Positions 41,027-52,957 of a DNA stretch of 64,000 nt are shown here, one piece after another. This DNA comes from Holothuria scabra (lineage: Eukaryota > Echinodermata > Holothuroidea > Aspidochirotida > Holothuriidae), in NCBI GenBank assembly GCA_037179385.1, contig CM074189.1, positions 24,551,648 to 24,615,647 on the forward strand. The letters run 5' to 3'. The notes beneath the pieces are model-generated. The model worked only from the letters and a program-made list of their open reading frames with translations, was not told where the DNA came from and made no database searches. The position numbers and the translations under genes are program-made. The first letter of the stretch is position 1, and each line of letters starts with the position of its first letter.

Positions 41027-41185
41027 AAAACGGAAATGGAAGGAATGGAAGAAGAGAAAAGGAAAAAGAGGAAAAGGAGGGGAAGGAAAGGAAAGAAAGG
41101 CAGAAGAAAAAAGGAAAACGGAAAAAGAAGGGGAAGGAAAGAAATGGGAAAGGAAAAAAGAGAAAATTGAGAAAAGAAAGAAAGT
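41027..41185 (+). repeat. Polypurine tract inside the foldback element
   Basis: About 155 bases are almost purely A and G (GGAAAGGAAAGAAAGG and similar), which could form triplex DNA. It reads as a spurious Ser/Phe/Pro-rich ORF on the minus strand. Confidence 0.85.
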
Positions 41186-43009
41186 GGACCAACTATAACA
41201 TCAAAAGCAAGGATGATCTGCATCCGTGGAACACTGTTTTGGTCAATATATGAACATTCATTTAGAAAAATATATGAACATTCATTTAGTCGCCTTAAGT
41301 TAATATAATAATAATAATATCTGAGGTCCACTTTATCGGAGGAAAGACTTTCCTATCGTGCTCTCCTCATTATACAGAAAGCGACATTTCTGCGAGTATT
41401 GACTTTGATCCAGTCATCAATACATTCAGTATATGACCATCTGACGAATGGAACTTAACTATATGACAATACAGCCCACATTTAAAGAACGTTCATGCAA
41501 GAAGACCAAGAACATAAAGCTTTTTTTCCTTTAACGTTTAAAAAATGTTTATTTGGATGTAATATATCAGATATATTTTCGTGTTGACGTATGAATTGTT
41601 AAACTTGAGTTCGTGTATATTTTTCGTTTTACCTGAAGACACCAAGTCATGTAAGTGTTGACCATATTGCATAAAATTTGCTCGCATTTGGGATGTGAAA
41701 AGTAATCTTTTTTTAAAGTCATCCCGACTCTCTGTCAAAGGGCCTTGAGGTGAAAAGTAATCAAAATTATATTCAGATGGTGGTGTTTGAGGAGGGGAGC
41801 AGTCCACAACCCCACCATAGGCGTAGAAAGCGGGGACTGGGGGCGGTGACAACCCCCCCCCCCGTGAAAAATGAAGCAGCGGAACCATGCTTCCGCCCCT
41901 CCCGGGTAATAAATCCCCTTTTTTCATTGTTCCAAATCTCAAAAGGAGCTGCAACTAAACTGCAATGTGAGGTGCATTTGTTGTCGCACATAAATCGGTT
42001 TGGCAAACTTTTCCGAGCTCTTGAAATGACAAAATCGGATATTTAGCATATGTGACACTACATTATCAAGAGACACCGCAGCTATATTGCCATTTTTGTA
42101 CACTGTCTTTCATAGAATTCCAAATTTTCTTCACTGAAAGCTCTTGATTTTGAAATATTTTGTCTAAATAGTTCGAGAAACTTTTGAAATGTAATCGTAA
42201 AGTGCCAGTTCGTATGCCTTAGATAACATTAGGTAGCATCAACGACTGAGTAATAGTGCAATCTAGCTTCTTCTGGAAGCAGTTTATACTTTGGTTTCGC
42301 CGAACGGCTTTTTGCCAGACAGTCGGGAGTACTTTAGAATGCAATCATTCTCAGATTTGCCACCAATATTTGAAGGAGGTACAGATTCGTCAGTAATCCC
42401 CCAATTCTTTAAACTTCCTCATGGGAAACCCAGAAAGCTTTCTGCAATATAAGCTCCATATTTACAAATGTGTTTAAGGACCCAAATTTTCGGTATGTAC
42501 CTCTAATATAGTAGTGTTCACACCAAAGAAAAAAATCAGAATTACTTAAAAAAATTTGTTCTTGCTCGTAGGAAAGGCAAAAAATTTAGTATAAAAATGT
42601 ACCTTTTGATCAATGGGGTATAGTGAGTTGCATGGTCCAAAATTGTACTCTCCTCCCCCCTCCCCCACTTCAATATTGCCTCCGACGCCACTTAACACAA
42701 CACTTCCCTTGAGGCCCTATAAGACACCCACAAACTAAAACAGTGTACATCATCTCAACAGCTCAACTAGTACAAAATCGGGAAACCTCTATGCTATTGC
42801 CCCCCCCCCCCCCCACCCGGACAGTCAGGTCTGGTTACGCCACTGATTTTGGCCAACCTTAATTCCATTTTTGTTTCTTGATGATGTTCTTTTTAGAAGT
42901 TACGGACCTAAGCTATGCAATATAATATGTATCAATCATTTTGAAGGAGCCGCCATCTAGCATGTCGCGGTCGCAGAAAGTAGTACCGGCAAATCACCAT
43001 GGTAATCGA

Positions 43010-43265
43010 AAAACCAAGTTTTTCGAAATAATCGATAAACTTGGTTTTTCGACCGATAATCTTGGTTTTTCGACCGATAAACTTGGTCTTTCGACCGATA
43101 ATCTTGGTTTCTCGACCGATAATCTTCGTTTTTCGACCGATAATCTTGGTTTTTCGATCGATAAACTTGGTTTTTCGATCGATAAACTTGGTTTTTCGAC
43201 CGATAAACTTGGTTTTTCGACCGATAAACTTGGTTTTTCGACCGATAAACTTGGTTTTTCTAATT
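43010..43265 (+). repeat. 21-bp tandem array, right foldback arm
   Basis: About 12 units of TTGGTTTTTCGACCGATAAAC run in opposite orientation to the left arm. They end at TTCTAATTATTGGACATTTCG, the complement of the left terminus. Confidence 0.9.
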
Positions 43266-43394
43266 ATTGGACATTTCGCTTGCCATAGGCGTCAGTGTAC
43301 CGTTTCCAATCTTGTATGAACGTGTTTATACTAGTTTTAAAAGAACTGTTTTCACTTAATCCATTTTAACTTGTTTTATATTCTTTTATCGCAG

Positions 43395-43416
43395 GATCAA
43401 CATGTCTGGAATGAAG
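43395..43416 (+). CDS. Candidate start exon (MSGMK)
   Basis: After TTTTATCGCAG the sequence GATCAACATGTCTGGAATGAAG could be a start exon encoding MSGMK, with a weak GTTGGT donor. It is in phase with the candidate exon at 45587. The call rests on splice signals and frame only. Confidence 0.2.
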
Positions 43417-43469
43417 GTTGGTTACAAACATTTTCTATTGTAAATACGATTAGACTCCTTTTAATTTAG

Positions 43470-43575
43470 GTTCAGGTTAGGTTGGGTTGAATGGAGTTTT
43501 ACGAGCCAGTTTCCAACCAATTGGTTTAGTCGAGCCAGGCACGGGCCTTTTCCCAGTTGTGGCTTTTAATTTAGG
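43470..43575 (+). repeat. Dispersed repeat family K copy 3
   Basis: It contains TTTCCAACCAATTGGTTTAG and GCACGGGCCTTTTCCCAGTTG. Confidence 0.55.
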
Positions 43576-45224
43576 GATTGTTAACATTTTATGACATTAA
43601 TATAAATGACACGACGAAACACACGTAGGTTACACATAACTGAAAGAAAATCACATGTTATTTGTTCGAAAAGGACCGACTATTTTTCCCTAATAAGAAC
43701 TCATAATATCATGAGGGGAAGTTTAAGCAAAAATTTAATTTCCAAATGTAAAAGAGGAACAAAATCTACACAGTGTGCTGAAAGTTCCATTCAAATCGGA
43801 CATATATTTCTTGAGATATCAGTAAATGAAATCAGTAGGTTTGGGTTCAAAAGTAAGTTTGAGGGCAGCAGAGCTTATATCACTTCCTCACATTGACAAG
43901 GAATACTTTGTTTCTCTTTGTTTTATCAGACTGTTGTGTTGAGCTTGAAGTTAATAGGAGTATGACCTCCCTGTGCTGGATGCAAAGTTTGTAAAATTCT
44001 CATGCCACTTATGCAATCACATATTTTAATAACATGTGATTGTTAGGGAGAAAGTCCAGTATAAAATTTAAAGAAAAACATAAGACTGCCCATTAATGTG
44101 GGGATGTGATGTCATATGTGCTTGCTTAAAGAAAAGTTTTTGTTGAAAATGTAAAAAACTTTACCTCTTCATATCTTAAAAACAACATATCAGATTTCAA
44201 TGCAAATTTCACGAAAATGCTTTGAATAAGCACCTCTCTAACACTACCAAATCCTGTTGTGACCTTAAACCCTTCTTTTAATGTTGCTTCCCCACAGTGT
44301 CGCAGCCAGGATTTTTGTTGGAAGTGTCCCTTTAACTGTTTAAAGAAATTGGAATACTTGAAGGGAAATTTAAAGCTAAATTTCGATTTTCATATTTGTA
44401 GAGTAACGAAATCAGCACAACGTGGTGAACTTTCCATTCAAATCGGACATGTGTATTTCTGGTAGTATCCGAGAAATCATGTCACTAGTGTTCCAACTAG
44501 GCCTATCAACGTGATCTTTAGGGCAAAAGAGGTTAAATCCCTTTCTCACATCGATAAGAAATGTTTTGTTTCCCAGTTTGTTACTTTGACCTTGAAATCA
44601 ATTGGGATGGTACGGTACTCCCTCTCAGGAATGAAAAGTGTAAGGTTTAAGTTCTATAAAATAATAATATTCTGAAAATTTGGGATTGTTGAGGAGAAAA
44701 TTGGCCGTTAAGTTTAAAGAACAACAAAATAATGTCCATTAATGTGAGCCTGAAGATAGGATACCTTAGGAACCTCAGTGGACGCAGGTCTATTGACCTC
44801 TATGTCCGCATCTTCTTAATCTTCATGATCTGGAACTGTAGTAACGATCAAGAGATTCGATGTCATATGTGATTGCTTCAAAATTCAAATGTTATTGAAA
44901 ACAGACAACTTTACTTGCACATACATTGACAACAACACTAAGAATTCCAATGCAAGTTTCACCAAAATGGTCAGAATATGTACCCCTCTAATATTATCAA
45001 AACTTGGCGTGGTCTTAAATCCTTTTTTACAGTGAACCTTGCATGTGGAACCCTCAGATGAAGTCTTGTGCAACGTTTTACATCATTTGAAGTCAATTTT
45101 TTGTTCCATTAAAAAACCGTTTTTTCAGTTTGCGGTTACTAGGGTTGTTCTCCTTTGGATACGCAGATCGGCGCGCCCGTCTTAAATATATTCCTCTGCC
45201 TACTACTTCTCATAAATGTTCACC

Positions 45225-45362
45225 GTAAATTACAGTGTTGTGAAAATTCTACACATGTTGTGTAAATATTTTACACAACCATGTGTACTTTCTACACATT
45301 CGTTGATTTTTGGACTAGTCACACAATGTTGGGTAAATTCTACACATTTTTCAGAGTGTATA
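45225..45362. mobile_element. MITE family F (iterated CTACACAA words)
   Basis: The words TTCTACACAT, TTTACACAACC, TGTGTAAAT and CACAATGTTG recur in both orientations over 140 bases. It ends near TTTTTCAGAGTGTATATA. Confidence 0.5.
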
Positions 45363-45586
45363 TATACTGTGTAAATATGATGATGGTAGGCACAGTCTTG
45401 TACAATTAACTCATGCAAAGTGGCGATAAAGTTTTAGCCATTGATTTGGTATCCATGGCGAACTTGAAGGCTATGCAGTTTGTAAAACTTGGTAAATGAG
45501 AGAGAACTGGCTTATAGTTATGATTTTTCGAAGAAAAATGTTTTTCAGTTTCCTTTTTCTTTTTCATTCTACTGTCTATATTTCAG

Positions 45587-45619
45587 GTCAGAAGAAAACG
45601 AACCTGGGATCAAGCTGCG
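45587..45619 (+). CDS. Candidate exon VRRKRTWDQAA
   Basis: A strong acceptor (CTGTCTATATTTCAG) and a consensus donor (GTAAGAAA) bracket 33 nt. In the frame of the MSGMK exon it reads VRRKRTWDQAA. A basic stretch followed by W at the N-terminus is seen in CENP-B/pogo/psq-type DNA-binding proteins. No following exon was found, so this may be a gene fragment or chance. Confidence 0.25.
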
Positions 45620-46063
45620 GTAAGAAACCTCTGTAAACTAATATTTTATTATATGGTTCGATATTATGTGTTTTGTTTTCCTTGTTTGCCAATGGAAAGT
45701 CGCGCAGAGAGATTTTTTCACTTGGGGGTAGAGCAGGAACAAAGCGTTCAGTGCTGGAACACGCAAAAGCAACATACGCAGAGCGCCATTAGTTGGCACG
45801 CAGAGAAAGCTTTTGCTACAATGACTCTAAGATTGCCGGAAAATGGCACTTACGGTGACTCGTTTTTACATATAAGTCTATCATGTCTATACTTTGAAAA
45901 AGTGTTTGTGAAATTTTTGTTTGTAAAACGATTTTCCAATTTTTAAACTTCAATTTCATTTGGTTGTCGTAAGCGGGGAGCAAGGCATTTGACCAGGGGT
46001 CCTCCTCCTACTCTGGTTACGCCACTGCAGGCTATGCTAGGCCCATTTCATAGACTCTTCCAT

Positions 46064-46360
46064 GTTAAAGGCCCAATTCTCTCACACAAAACAGTACCAA
46101 TTCTCCTTACTTATAAGTCCCTCCCACAATTGTCTGAAATTCATCTTAACCCACACGAAATCTCAGTTTGTTGCTTCAAGGTGTGTATAGGAAAGCTCAA
46201 TGTATATAATGAAACCACTCTCACAGTCCATGCTGTATAATAAGAGCCTTGGTACTCTGCATTGTTGAACTATCTGTCAATCAAAGAGCTGAGCCAATTG
46301 AGAATTTCTGTAAACCCTTACAAAAAATTGTAGTTTCGGGTGAGAGGATTGGTCCTTTAA
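46064..46360 (+). mobile_element. MITE family A copy at 46.1 kb
   Basis: It begins TTAAAGGCCCAATTCTCTCA and ends GAGAGGATTGGTCCTTTAA. It is palindromic at the ends and flanked by TTAA-like targets. Confidence 0.85.
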
Positions 46361-47231
46361 TACAAGATCAAAATTATGTTCTACATGTTGCTACATCCTG
46401 TCAACCCTTAGCACATATGTTTATTCTGAATATCTTTTCTCTATGAAATGTTAGAATATAATAGCATTCGGAACATTGTCATTCCATGTAAAGGGCCAGT
46501 CACACTTTAAAGACGCATGTCCAATCCGAAATCAGATCAGGTTTTTCTTGTTGTTTTTTTTTTCAATATAGCACCAACAGTCTTGTATTTGCACATTGTT
46601 CAAAGGGCGGTCATGCTTAATCGACTCTAATTTCCTTCACGACAAATGTCACTCCAGTCATTGATTGTTAAAAGAAGAAAGTCAAATCAAGTTTGGATAT
46701 GGTAGAAGGGTACTTATTGTAAGCAGGTCATTTGCATTGAATCCAATGAGTGGGTCTTCAGGTATGAAGGGGTAAAATTGTCACATTTTTAACCAAAGAT
46801 GAAGTTGATGCAGGCACAAATGACATCACAATCATCCTTACATTAAACAGTCTTTTGTTTTTCTTTTGACTTTACAACCAAATTGCTCCTCAACATCCAT
46901 ATAGAATCAGAAACTAAATGCATATGTTGCATGAAAACGTAACCTCAAGGTTAAGACCACGGACTTCCTATACATGGACAAAGCATACTGTACAGTATAT
47001 TGTCGCTACCTTGCGTGTGAGAAAAAGCGCACCAAGATGACCGTCTGTTACGGTTTTGTGCGAAAGTTTAGACTTGCTCAAGTATATCACCACATTTTGC
47101 AAGAAAGTTGAAATATTTTTGAAATATGGCTAGGTAAGGTCTAAATTACTACACTTATTGCAGGAAATGATATTGTTTCCCATTTAAGTTAAACGTTTGT
47201 TTAAAATACTACAAAGTCGTCGTCCTATGAG

Positions 47232-48278
47232 CAGTGGCGTCACCAAGGGGGGGGCAGGGGGCACGTGCCCCCCTGAAAAATCGTGTGCCCCCCGTGTGCC
47301 CCCCCCCCCAACTGAGATTTGAGATTTTCCAAAAAAAATATGTCTTCTGTAGTCAGAGTGTGACTATGAATTTTTTAGGATTCGATTCCTCTGTTGAAAA
47401 GATAAGGCAGTAGATTTTCATGTTTTCCAAATGAAAATATCCCCCCAAAAAACCTTGGCAATGTCATTTCCGGCTGTCTGAGGGGTTACATTTTTTCAAA
47501 ATTTTCTTCACACTTCCGACTACGTCAATTGGAGGTGGCGCACAGCTCAGGTAACCCTTCAAGCAGGATTAAGCCTACATTTTTCCTTCAGAGGATCACA
47601 TCTAATTGACCATCAACTGCCTTTCTTTCTCTTTATAGTCACGGTGCAGCTCACCTTCCTCAAATTGTCAGCCTGATACGCTCTTGAGAGTAGTTTCACT
47701 AACGTTTGTGTTGTTACCAAAAATAAAATTTTACTCGAAATTGCCCTGTAATTTTTTAGGCCAGTGTTAAAACAACCCTTTTAAAAAACAACTTTAAAAC
47801 CTTACAAACACGCTAAAGACCCAGGAGCTTCCAGGGGCTTCGCCCCCTGGACCCCCACTAAGACTAACATTGAATTGCCCATCAACTTTCTTTCTATAGA
47901 TCATCTACCCCTTTTTTAAAGTGTCAGCCGGATCTGCTCTTGGTAGTTGAATCAGTGGTTTTTTACCGAAAGTCTTAGGCTACTTGAAAGTTACCCTGGA
48001 GGTAACTTTTAGACCAGTGTTAAGTCAATAAAATTACCCTTAAATAACGTCTTTAATACCTCACAAACACGCTAAAACCCAGGAGCTTCCGGGGGCTTTG
48101 CCCCTGGACCCCACCAGGGGCCCTAAGGCGGGCCCCTGGACCCCACCCGTTGAGCCTCGCGCTTCGCGCTCGGTGGCGCCTCCGACGCCATGAGTGGAGT
48201 CTAGCAATGCCCCCCCATAAAATCGTTGTGCCCCCTCAGTGCCCCCCCCCCAGAATGAAATGTCTGGTGACGCCACTG
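47232..48278. mobile_element. Family J element copy 1 (CAGTGGCGTCACCA ends, 1.05 kb)
   Basis: The left end is CAGTGGCGTCACCA and the right end TGGTGACGCCACTG, a perfect inverted repeat. The interior has two copies of a block ACCCAGGAGCTTCCGGGGGC continuing into GGACCCC, each preceded by a TAAAACC/CACAAACACGCTAAA segment. C-runs stand near both ends. The second copy is at 59264-60198. No transposase is seen. Confidence 0.8.
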
Positions 48279-48892
48279 CCTATGAGACGATTGATAGCTT
48301 CAAGGCGGCCATTTTGATGCGCCTTTTTGGTCCTAGTCGGTGACGACCAGGGCCGTCATTAGCTTTTTTTAAAGGGTGTGCGTTTTGAAACTCGAGCATG
48401 TGAGTGAGGAAATTGTTGTGGACGGGGCCACGAAGTAGCAGAAGGGGGCCCCTCCCATATGGTTGGGAGCTTTGCAATTTTTCAACTTAAAATGGCACAA
48501 TCTGGTGCATACCCAGAGAGGAAATTCAGGCGTAGGATCAACTGTTTCTGGGAGGGTGATTGATAATTGTAATCATTATACTCTCCTTGAAAACACATAT
48601 GAATGATTAACTCACAAATAAATTTGACCCCTAACACAATTGCAACTGTATTAAGTATGAAACACTCGCAGTTCAAAATTTAGTCTGTCCTAATTTGGTT
48701 CACTCCTCCAGTAATGAGTCCGTCCACGATTATGAACCAATTTCCTGACGGGGACTATAAACTGTTTTGCACTAACACACAACTTGGATGAAATGACTGA
48801 TTCCTGTTAAAAGAAATACTGGTACTTGGGCTAGACTATAACTAGGCCACAGTGTTGTACTGCTAAATTTGGGAAGGATTCAGTAGCTTGAT

Positions 48893-49045
48893 AGTTAGTT
48901 AGATAGAGTTTAACGGCCAAGTTCCAACCTATTAGTTCAAGTCGAGCCGACCACGGCCTGTTTCCAGTTGTGGCCCCCTGGATTGTTTCCCCTACTCCAT
49001 TGTTTATGCTGAGCATCACGTACAACGGCAGTAGGTTCCTTTTTT
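48893..49045 (+). repeat. Dispersed repeat family K copy 4
   Basis: It has GTTCCAACCTATTAGTTCAAG, GACCACGGCCTGTTTCCAG and ACAACGGCAGTAGGTT. Ends are uncertain. Confidence 0.6.
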
Positions 49046-50009
49046 AGAGTCCTTGGTATGACTCGCAGTGGCGTAGCCCAGGATGGAATTTCCGGGGGCT
49101 AGGTAATAAGTGGGGGGCTGTAACCTCCAAAGGTCAGCGTGCAAGAAAATTTTGGGTTTTACAAACCCTCCAGATGGCTGGAAACGGCACTTCTTACGTG
49201 TTTTAAGCCGGTTGCGCCCAGCCTTGAAATACGAATCTCATGTCTGCCACTTCTCGAATAGTGTGAATGAAAAATCAATCTATGAAAACTGGTAATACAT
49301 ACACCTTTTGGGGACCAAAATCTGGGCATTTCTGATCTGTGTCATGGCCTGGAGCATGAGAATGAAGGGAACTGGTATCTCCCTTTCTCTTGAGAAAAAT
49401 TTTGAAATTCAGGAGAACGTAGATCGCAAATGCGGCAATATTTGAACAGATTTCAGCTTCAAACGGGAAACCAAAATTAGTTGTGTCTCTCTCTGAGAAA
49501 CTTTTTTGCGTTATATTTGCTCCATGCAAAATGGTGCTATGTTTCGAAAAACTTTGAACTGATTGGCCTACGTTTTTGAATTTCCTATTTGGGGAACATG
49601 AAAATTTTCAAAATCCTCATTTTTGTTCTTTGTAGAGATTTTACACGTGACATACATACTACCAAAGAAACAATGTTTTCCGGTTTTCAGTGGCGTTAAA
49701 ATTGAAAATGGTGCAGTATTTGTTCAGTCATCGGTACATTACCTAGTCATAATTAAAATATCTCAAAATAAAAATCTCTCAAAAAAATTTAAACCGCAAA
49801 TCCGAAGTATGGATCATGCGGGGAACACATGAAATGCGGACCTTGTGGACATTTTACGAATCCGCCCGGGCGCCAGTGCCAACTAGTAAAAAGAGGACTT
49901 CTTGAAGAAATCGTTCTACAGTGGCACTTGTCATGGGAAGGAGTGAGGCACGACATAGGCCTACTTGCTAGGGATGGATGGGAAGAATTATTCGAAGGCA
50001 CCCTTACCC

Positions 50010-50310
50010 TTAAAGGGCCAATCCTCTCACCTCAAACCATAATTTTGGTAGGGTGTAGTGAAATTCTCCATTGGTTCAGCTCCTTGATTGACAGCTAATT
50101 CAAACAATGCAGAGTACCAAAGCTTTTATTACACAGCATGAACTGTGCTGAGAGTGCTTTGTTTATAAACATTGAGCTTTTCTATACTCGACTCGAAGCA
50201 ATCAACTGTTATTGTCTCTGGATGAGGATGAATTTCAGACAATTGTGGGAGGAGCTTAAGTAAGAAGGTTCGGAGAATTGGTGCTGTTTGGGGTGAGAGA
50301 ACAGGGCCTT
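50010..50310 (-). mobile_element. MITE family A copy at 50.0 kb
   Basis: Left end TTAAAGGGCCAATCCTCTCA and right end GGGGTGAGAGAACAGGGCC. It is in opposite orientation to the 46-kb copy. Confidence 0.85.
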
Positions 50311-50748
50311 GAAGACATATTTTGTGTAGGATAAAGTATAGGAATGGTAATGTAAGAATAGTCTCCAGTGTATGATTGCCTTGTTTTCAGTAAATCAACC
50401 AGCCATAGAAAGGCAGAAAGGGTCTTAACTTAACAAAGTCAAATTAGAGTTTGCCGCCGAAACGTTCGTGTAATGCAACAAACGACAGTGCAGATTATAT
50501 ACGGTATCTAATTTAGTGAAAGTAATCATTTTGAAGTTATTACTTGATTTCATACGTGCACACATAATGTGTTTTACACACATTCATGCATGTTTTATTA
50601 ATTGTTACACATTTTATTTATTTACTTTTTTTGAAGGAAATACTTCAAAGTGTCTTCCGTTCAAACACATTATTTTTTCTCAATTACTTTATCAGGAGGC
50701 AAACAAATCTTGGGTACCTAAAGAAAATCGGGGGGGGGGGGGGGGGGG

Positions 50749-50820
50749 CTCGACCTAGGAAGCGAACCCGGGCTTTCCGCGTGAGAGGCGGATGCTCTTA
50801 CCGTTAGACCAAGCACGTGG
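50749..50820 (-). pseudogene. tRNA-Glu(CTC)-like sequence, probably SINE head or pseudo-tRNA
   Basis: On the minus strand an A-box-like TGGTCTAACGGTAAGAGCA, a perfect 5-bp anticodon stem (TCCGC/GCGGA) with loop CTCTCAC (anticodon CTC), and a B-box GGGTTCGCTTCC are spaced as in a tRNA of 72 nt. The ends do not pair as an acceptor stem, and the T stem has a mismatch. A C-run follows immediately. It is therefore not a functional tRNA; a tRNA-derived SINE is likely. Confidence 0.6.
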
Positions 50821-52014
50821 TCAGAAGGATTCCGTAGCGTAAAACGCCAACCCGTACTGCTACGAACCGACTACAACTGAGGCGAACTAAAACTGTGCTA
50901 TGACCTGCGATACTTCGAACTCGAAGCCTAGGATGGGAGGAAGGTTGAGCGGAAATGACTGATGGAAATGCAGCCCTGGATTTGCAGACGCGAATAGTGA
51001 TAGATCTCTCGAAGATACTTGTGAGATCGACGACGAGCTGAAACTTCGCCACGTGATAGTCTAGAAGTATTGAAAACGTATAGGGAAGATTGCCGTTTGG
51101 TTTCATGCACAATTCCGACCGCATAAAAAAAAAAAAATCCCCACATCCGGCGGCGACGCCCCTCCCCCAATTTTTGGGCCCATTTTTTTTGGGCGGGCAG
51201 GTCTGAAGGGGGGTGCGTTCTCACCCTCCGCACCCCCTGGTGACGGCCCTGGTGAAGACCATCTACGGATAGGACGTATATACACGTTTCATGCTTTGAC
51301 CATGTGTATAAGTCCGTGGTTAAGACACAACAGTCTGAAAGAAAAACAAAGGGAAACAATTGAAAACGATTCTTGTCAATGTGAGAAAGTCATATAACCT
51401 CTGTTGCCTCAGACTCACTTGGCACAAATCTAGTGACTTCATTTACTGGTATCTCGATAATTTACTCTGGAGATTTGGCTCCTCTTACACATGTTAAAAT
51501 TATTATTTTTGGGCTAAGCGTCCGCTTTAACTTCTATCGGCCAACAGAGCGGAGCTATTTCGGGAACTATTACGATTTTAAAATGAGGGTGTCCGAAATA
51601 CATGGTCTGTCGATGTGACTTCGAGAAAAAAAAATAGTTAAGAATTAATCTGGTAGTCCTCTCAGATTATTTTCCAAGGATGAAAAATTTGTTGGCCTTC
51701 TACGACCAGTGGTGGAAAAAACTTTTAGCTAAAATTCGACCGTAATCTCATGCACCCGATATTGCTGTAGTGTGACCCGCCATAATGCTCCAAATCGGTG
51801 ACTGGCCTTACATTATAGCCAGCCGTCAAGATACTCCTTCAAGTTGTATTATTGAGAATGGACGCATATCGAATTGCCAAATTATGTTGGGGGAGGGGTT
51901 AATCTCACACTTCAAACTCGGGCATTTAACGTTTGATTACCAAAATGTAATACATAAACTTTAAAGGAATCGTTCTAGCGTTCAAAGCACATTTTGAACG
52001 CATGTGTTAGGATT

Positions 52015-52172
52015 CACTGTGAAAAATGTTTGTAATATTACAAAAAATTTGTAAAATTACAGAAGAAAATTTAAAGAAGTAAAAAAGAATACATAAAAAG
52101 TGCTGCCAATGAGTTGATAGAACTTTTTATGTACTCTTTTGTTTTTCTCTATTTTATTTTCTGCAAATCTAC
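52015..52172. mobile_element. MITE family G copy 2
   Basis: It has TCACTGTGAAAAATGTTTG at left, TGTAAAATTACAGAAGAAAA in the middle and TTTTTCTCTATTTTATTTTC at right. The layout is the same as 24308-24470. Confidence 0.6.
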
Positions 52173-52433
52173 AAGCATTTTTAACGTGTCCTTCAATCTT
52201 TTTCTCTTAATTTTTGAACACCCCGTCGCCGGACCGTGTACACTGCTAACATTCCAGGTTACATGTGTCGACACACGTTTCCGACAAAACTGGAATGCAG
52301 AAATTGTGTCCTTTCCTACCACCGTGACTGAGTATGTCTTTGGAACAGACAAACATAGTGAAATGTTGCCAAAAGTTATTGACCGGGAAAGCTGGATTTT
52401 GGAAGGAACATGGACGATTATGAGAGGATTTAG

Positions 52434-52692
52434 TTAACCCTTTACCGTTGTATGGGTCCTTTTGGACCCATGCGGAGAGTGCGGCTGTCGCCCATCTTTT
52501 CTGTTTCACGCGGAGCTCGAAACTGCGAGTAGCTACCCGAAAATTCGACCACAACAACGAGAGGGACAATAGTTTAAGGTCACGGGGTCAATAACCTACG
52601 GAAGCTGATGCGGGGCGTGCTACGTCCGCTTTTCCACCCACTCCCGAGGCGCGCAAATATGCCCCGATTGGAGCACAACGGTAAAGGGTTAA
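52434..52692 (-). mobile_element. piggyBac-like MITE copy 2
   Basis: It has TTAA-CCCTTTACCGTTG and CAACGGTAAAGGG-TTAA ends and is 259 bp like copy 1. Near one end is a perfect hairpin TGGGTCCTTTTGGACCCA. Confidence 0.85.
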
Positions 52693-52897
52693 AGATGTGT
52701 TTTGCACCAAACTTATCATTAGTTTCTGATAGGTAAAAAAACGACGACTGTTGTGGCTTTATACAGAATGAGGACTTTTATTAAACTGAAATTTCATCGC
52801 CAATATTTCTGGTTTGCAATACATTAGAGCGGCAAGTGGTAGTCCAAGAATTTCATCCACGGTTGTCCAAGTACCATAATCGGGGTCTAGAAGTCTC

Positions 52898-52957
52898 ATG
52901 TCGCTTCTCGGTCTTTTGGCTTAGATCATGACTGTATAGTATCTGTTCTTTTCATCC
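52898..52957 (+). pseudogene. U2 snRNA-derived sequence (5' part)
   Basis: TCGCTTCTCGG, CTTTTGGCT, AGATCA and AGTATCTGTTCTT occur in the order and spacing of the 5' end of U2 snRNA. Differences include GCC to GTC, CTA to CTT, a small insertion before the branch-site recognition region, and TATAGTA for GTAGTA. Similarity fades after about 60 bases and the Sm site and later stems are not seen. It is a retropseudogene or a U2-headed SINE. Confidence 0.7.

Larger units (their letters stand above)
40184..43288. mobile_element. Foldback-type element with tandem-repeat arms
   Basis: The outer ends are CTATGGCAAGCGAAATGTCC at 40184 and its near-perfect complement ending at 43288. Inside each end lies an array of 21-bp units (TTGGTTTTTCGACCGATAAAC and variants), then a unique arm segment of about 150 bases that also matches in inverse orientation (40690-40880 against 42853-43010). 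Between the arms is about 1.9 kb of unrelated low-complexity DNA. Long inverted arms built of short tandem repeats define foldback transposons; sea-urchin TU elements have this plan. No transposase was found. Confidence 0.8.

Noticed and set aside
49829..50098. 89-aa frame with KCGPCGHFTNPPG
   Set aside because: The Cys pattern looked domain-like, but the frame runs into a family A MITE and no splice sites or homology could be supported.
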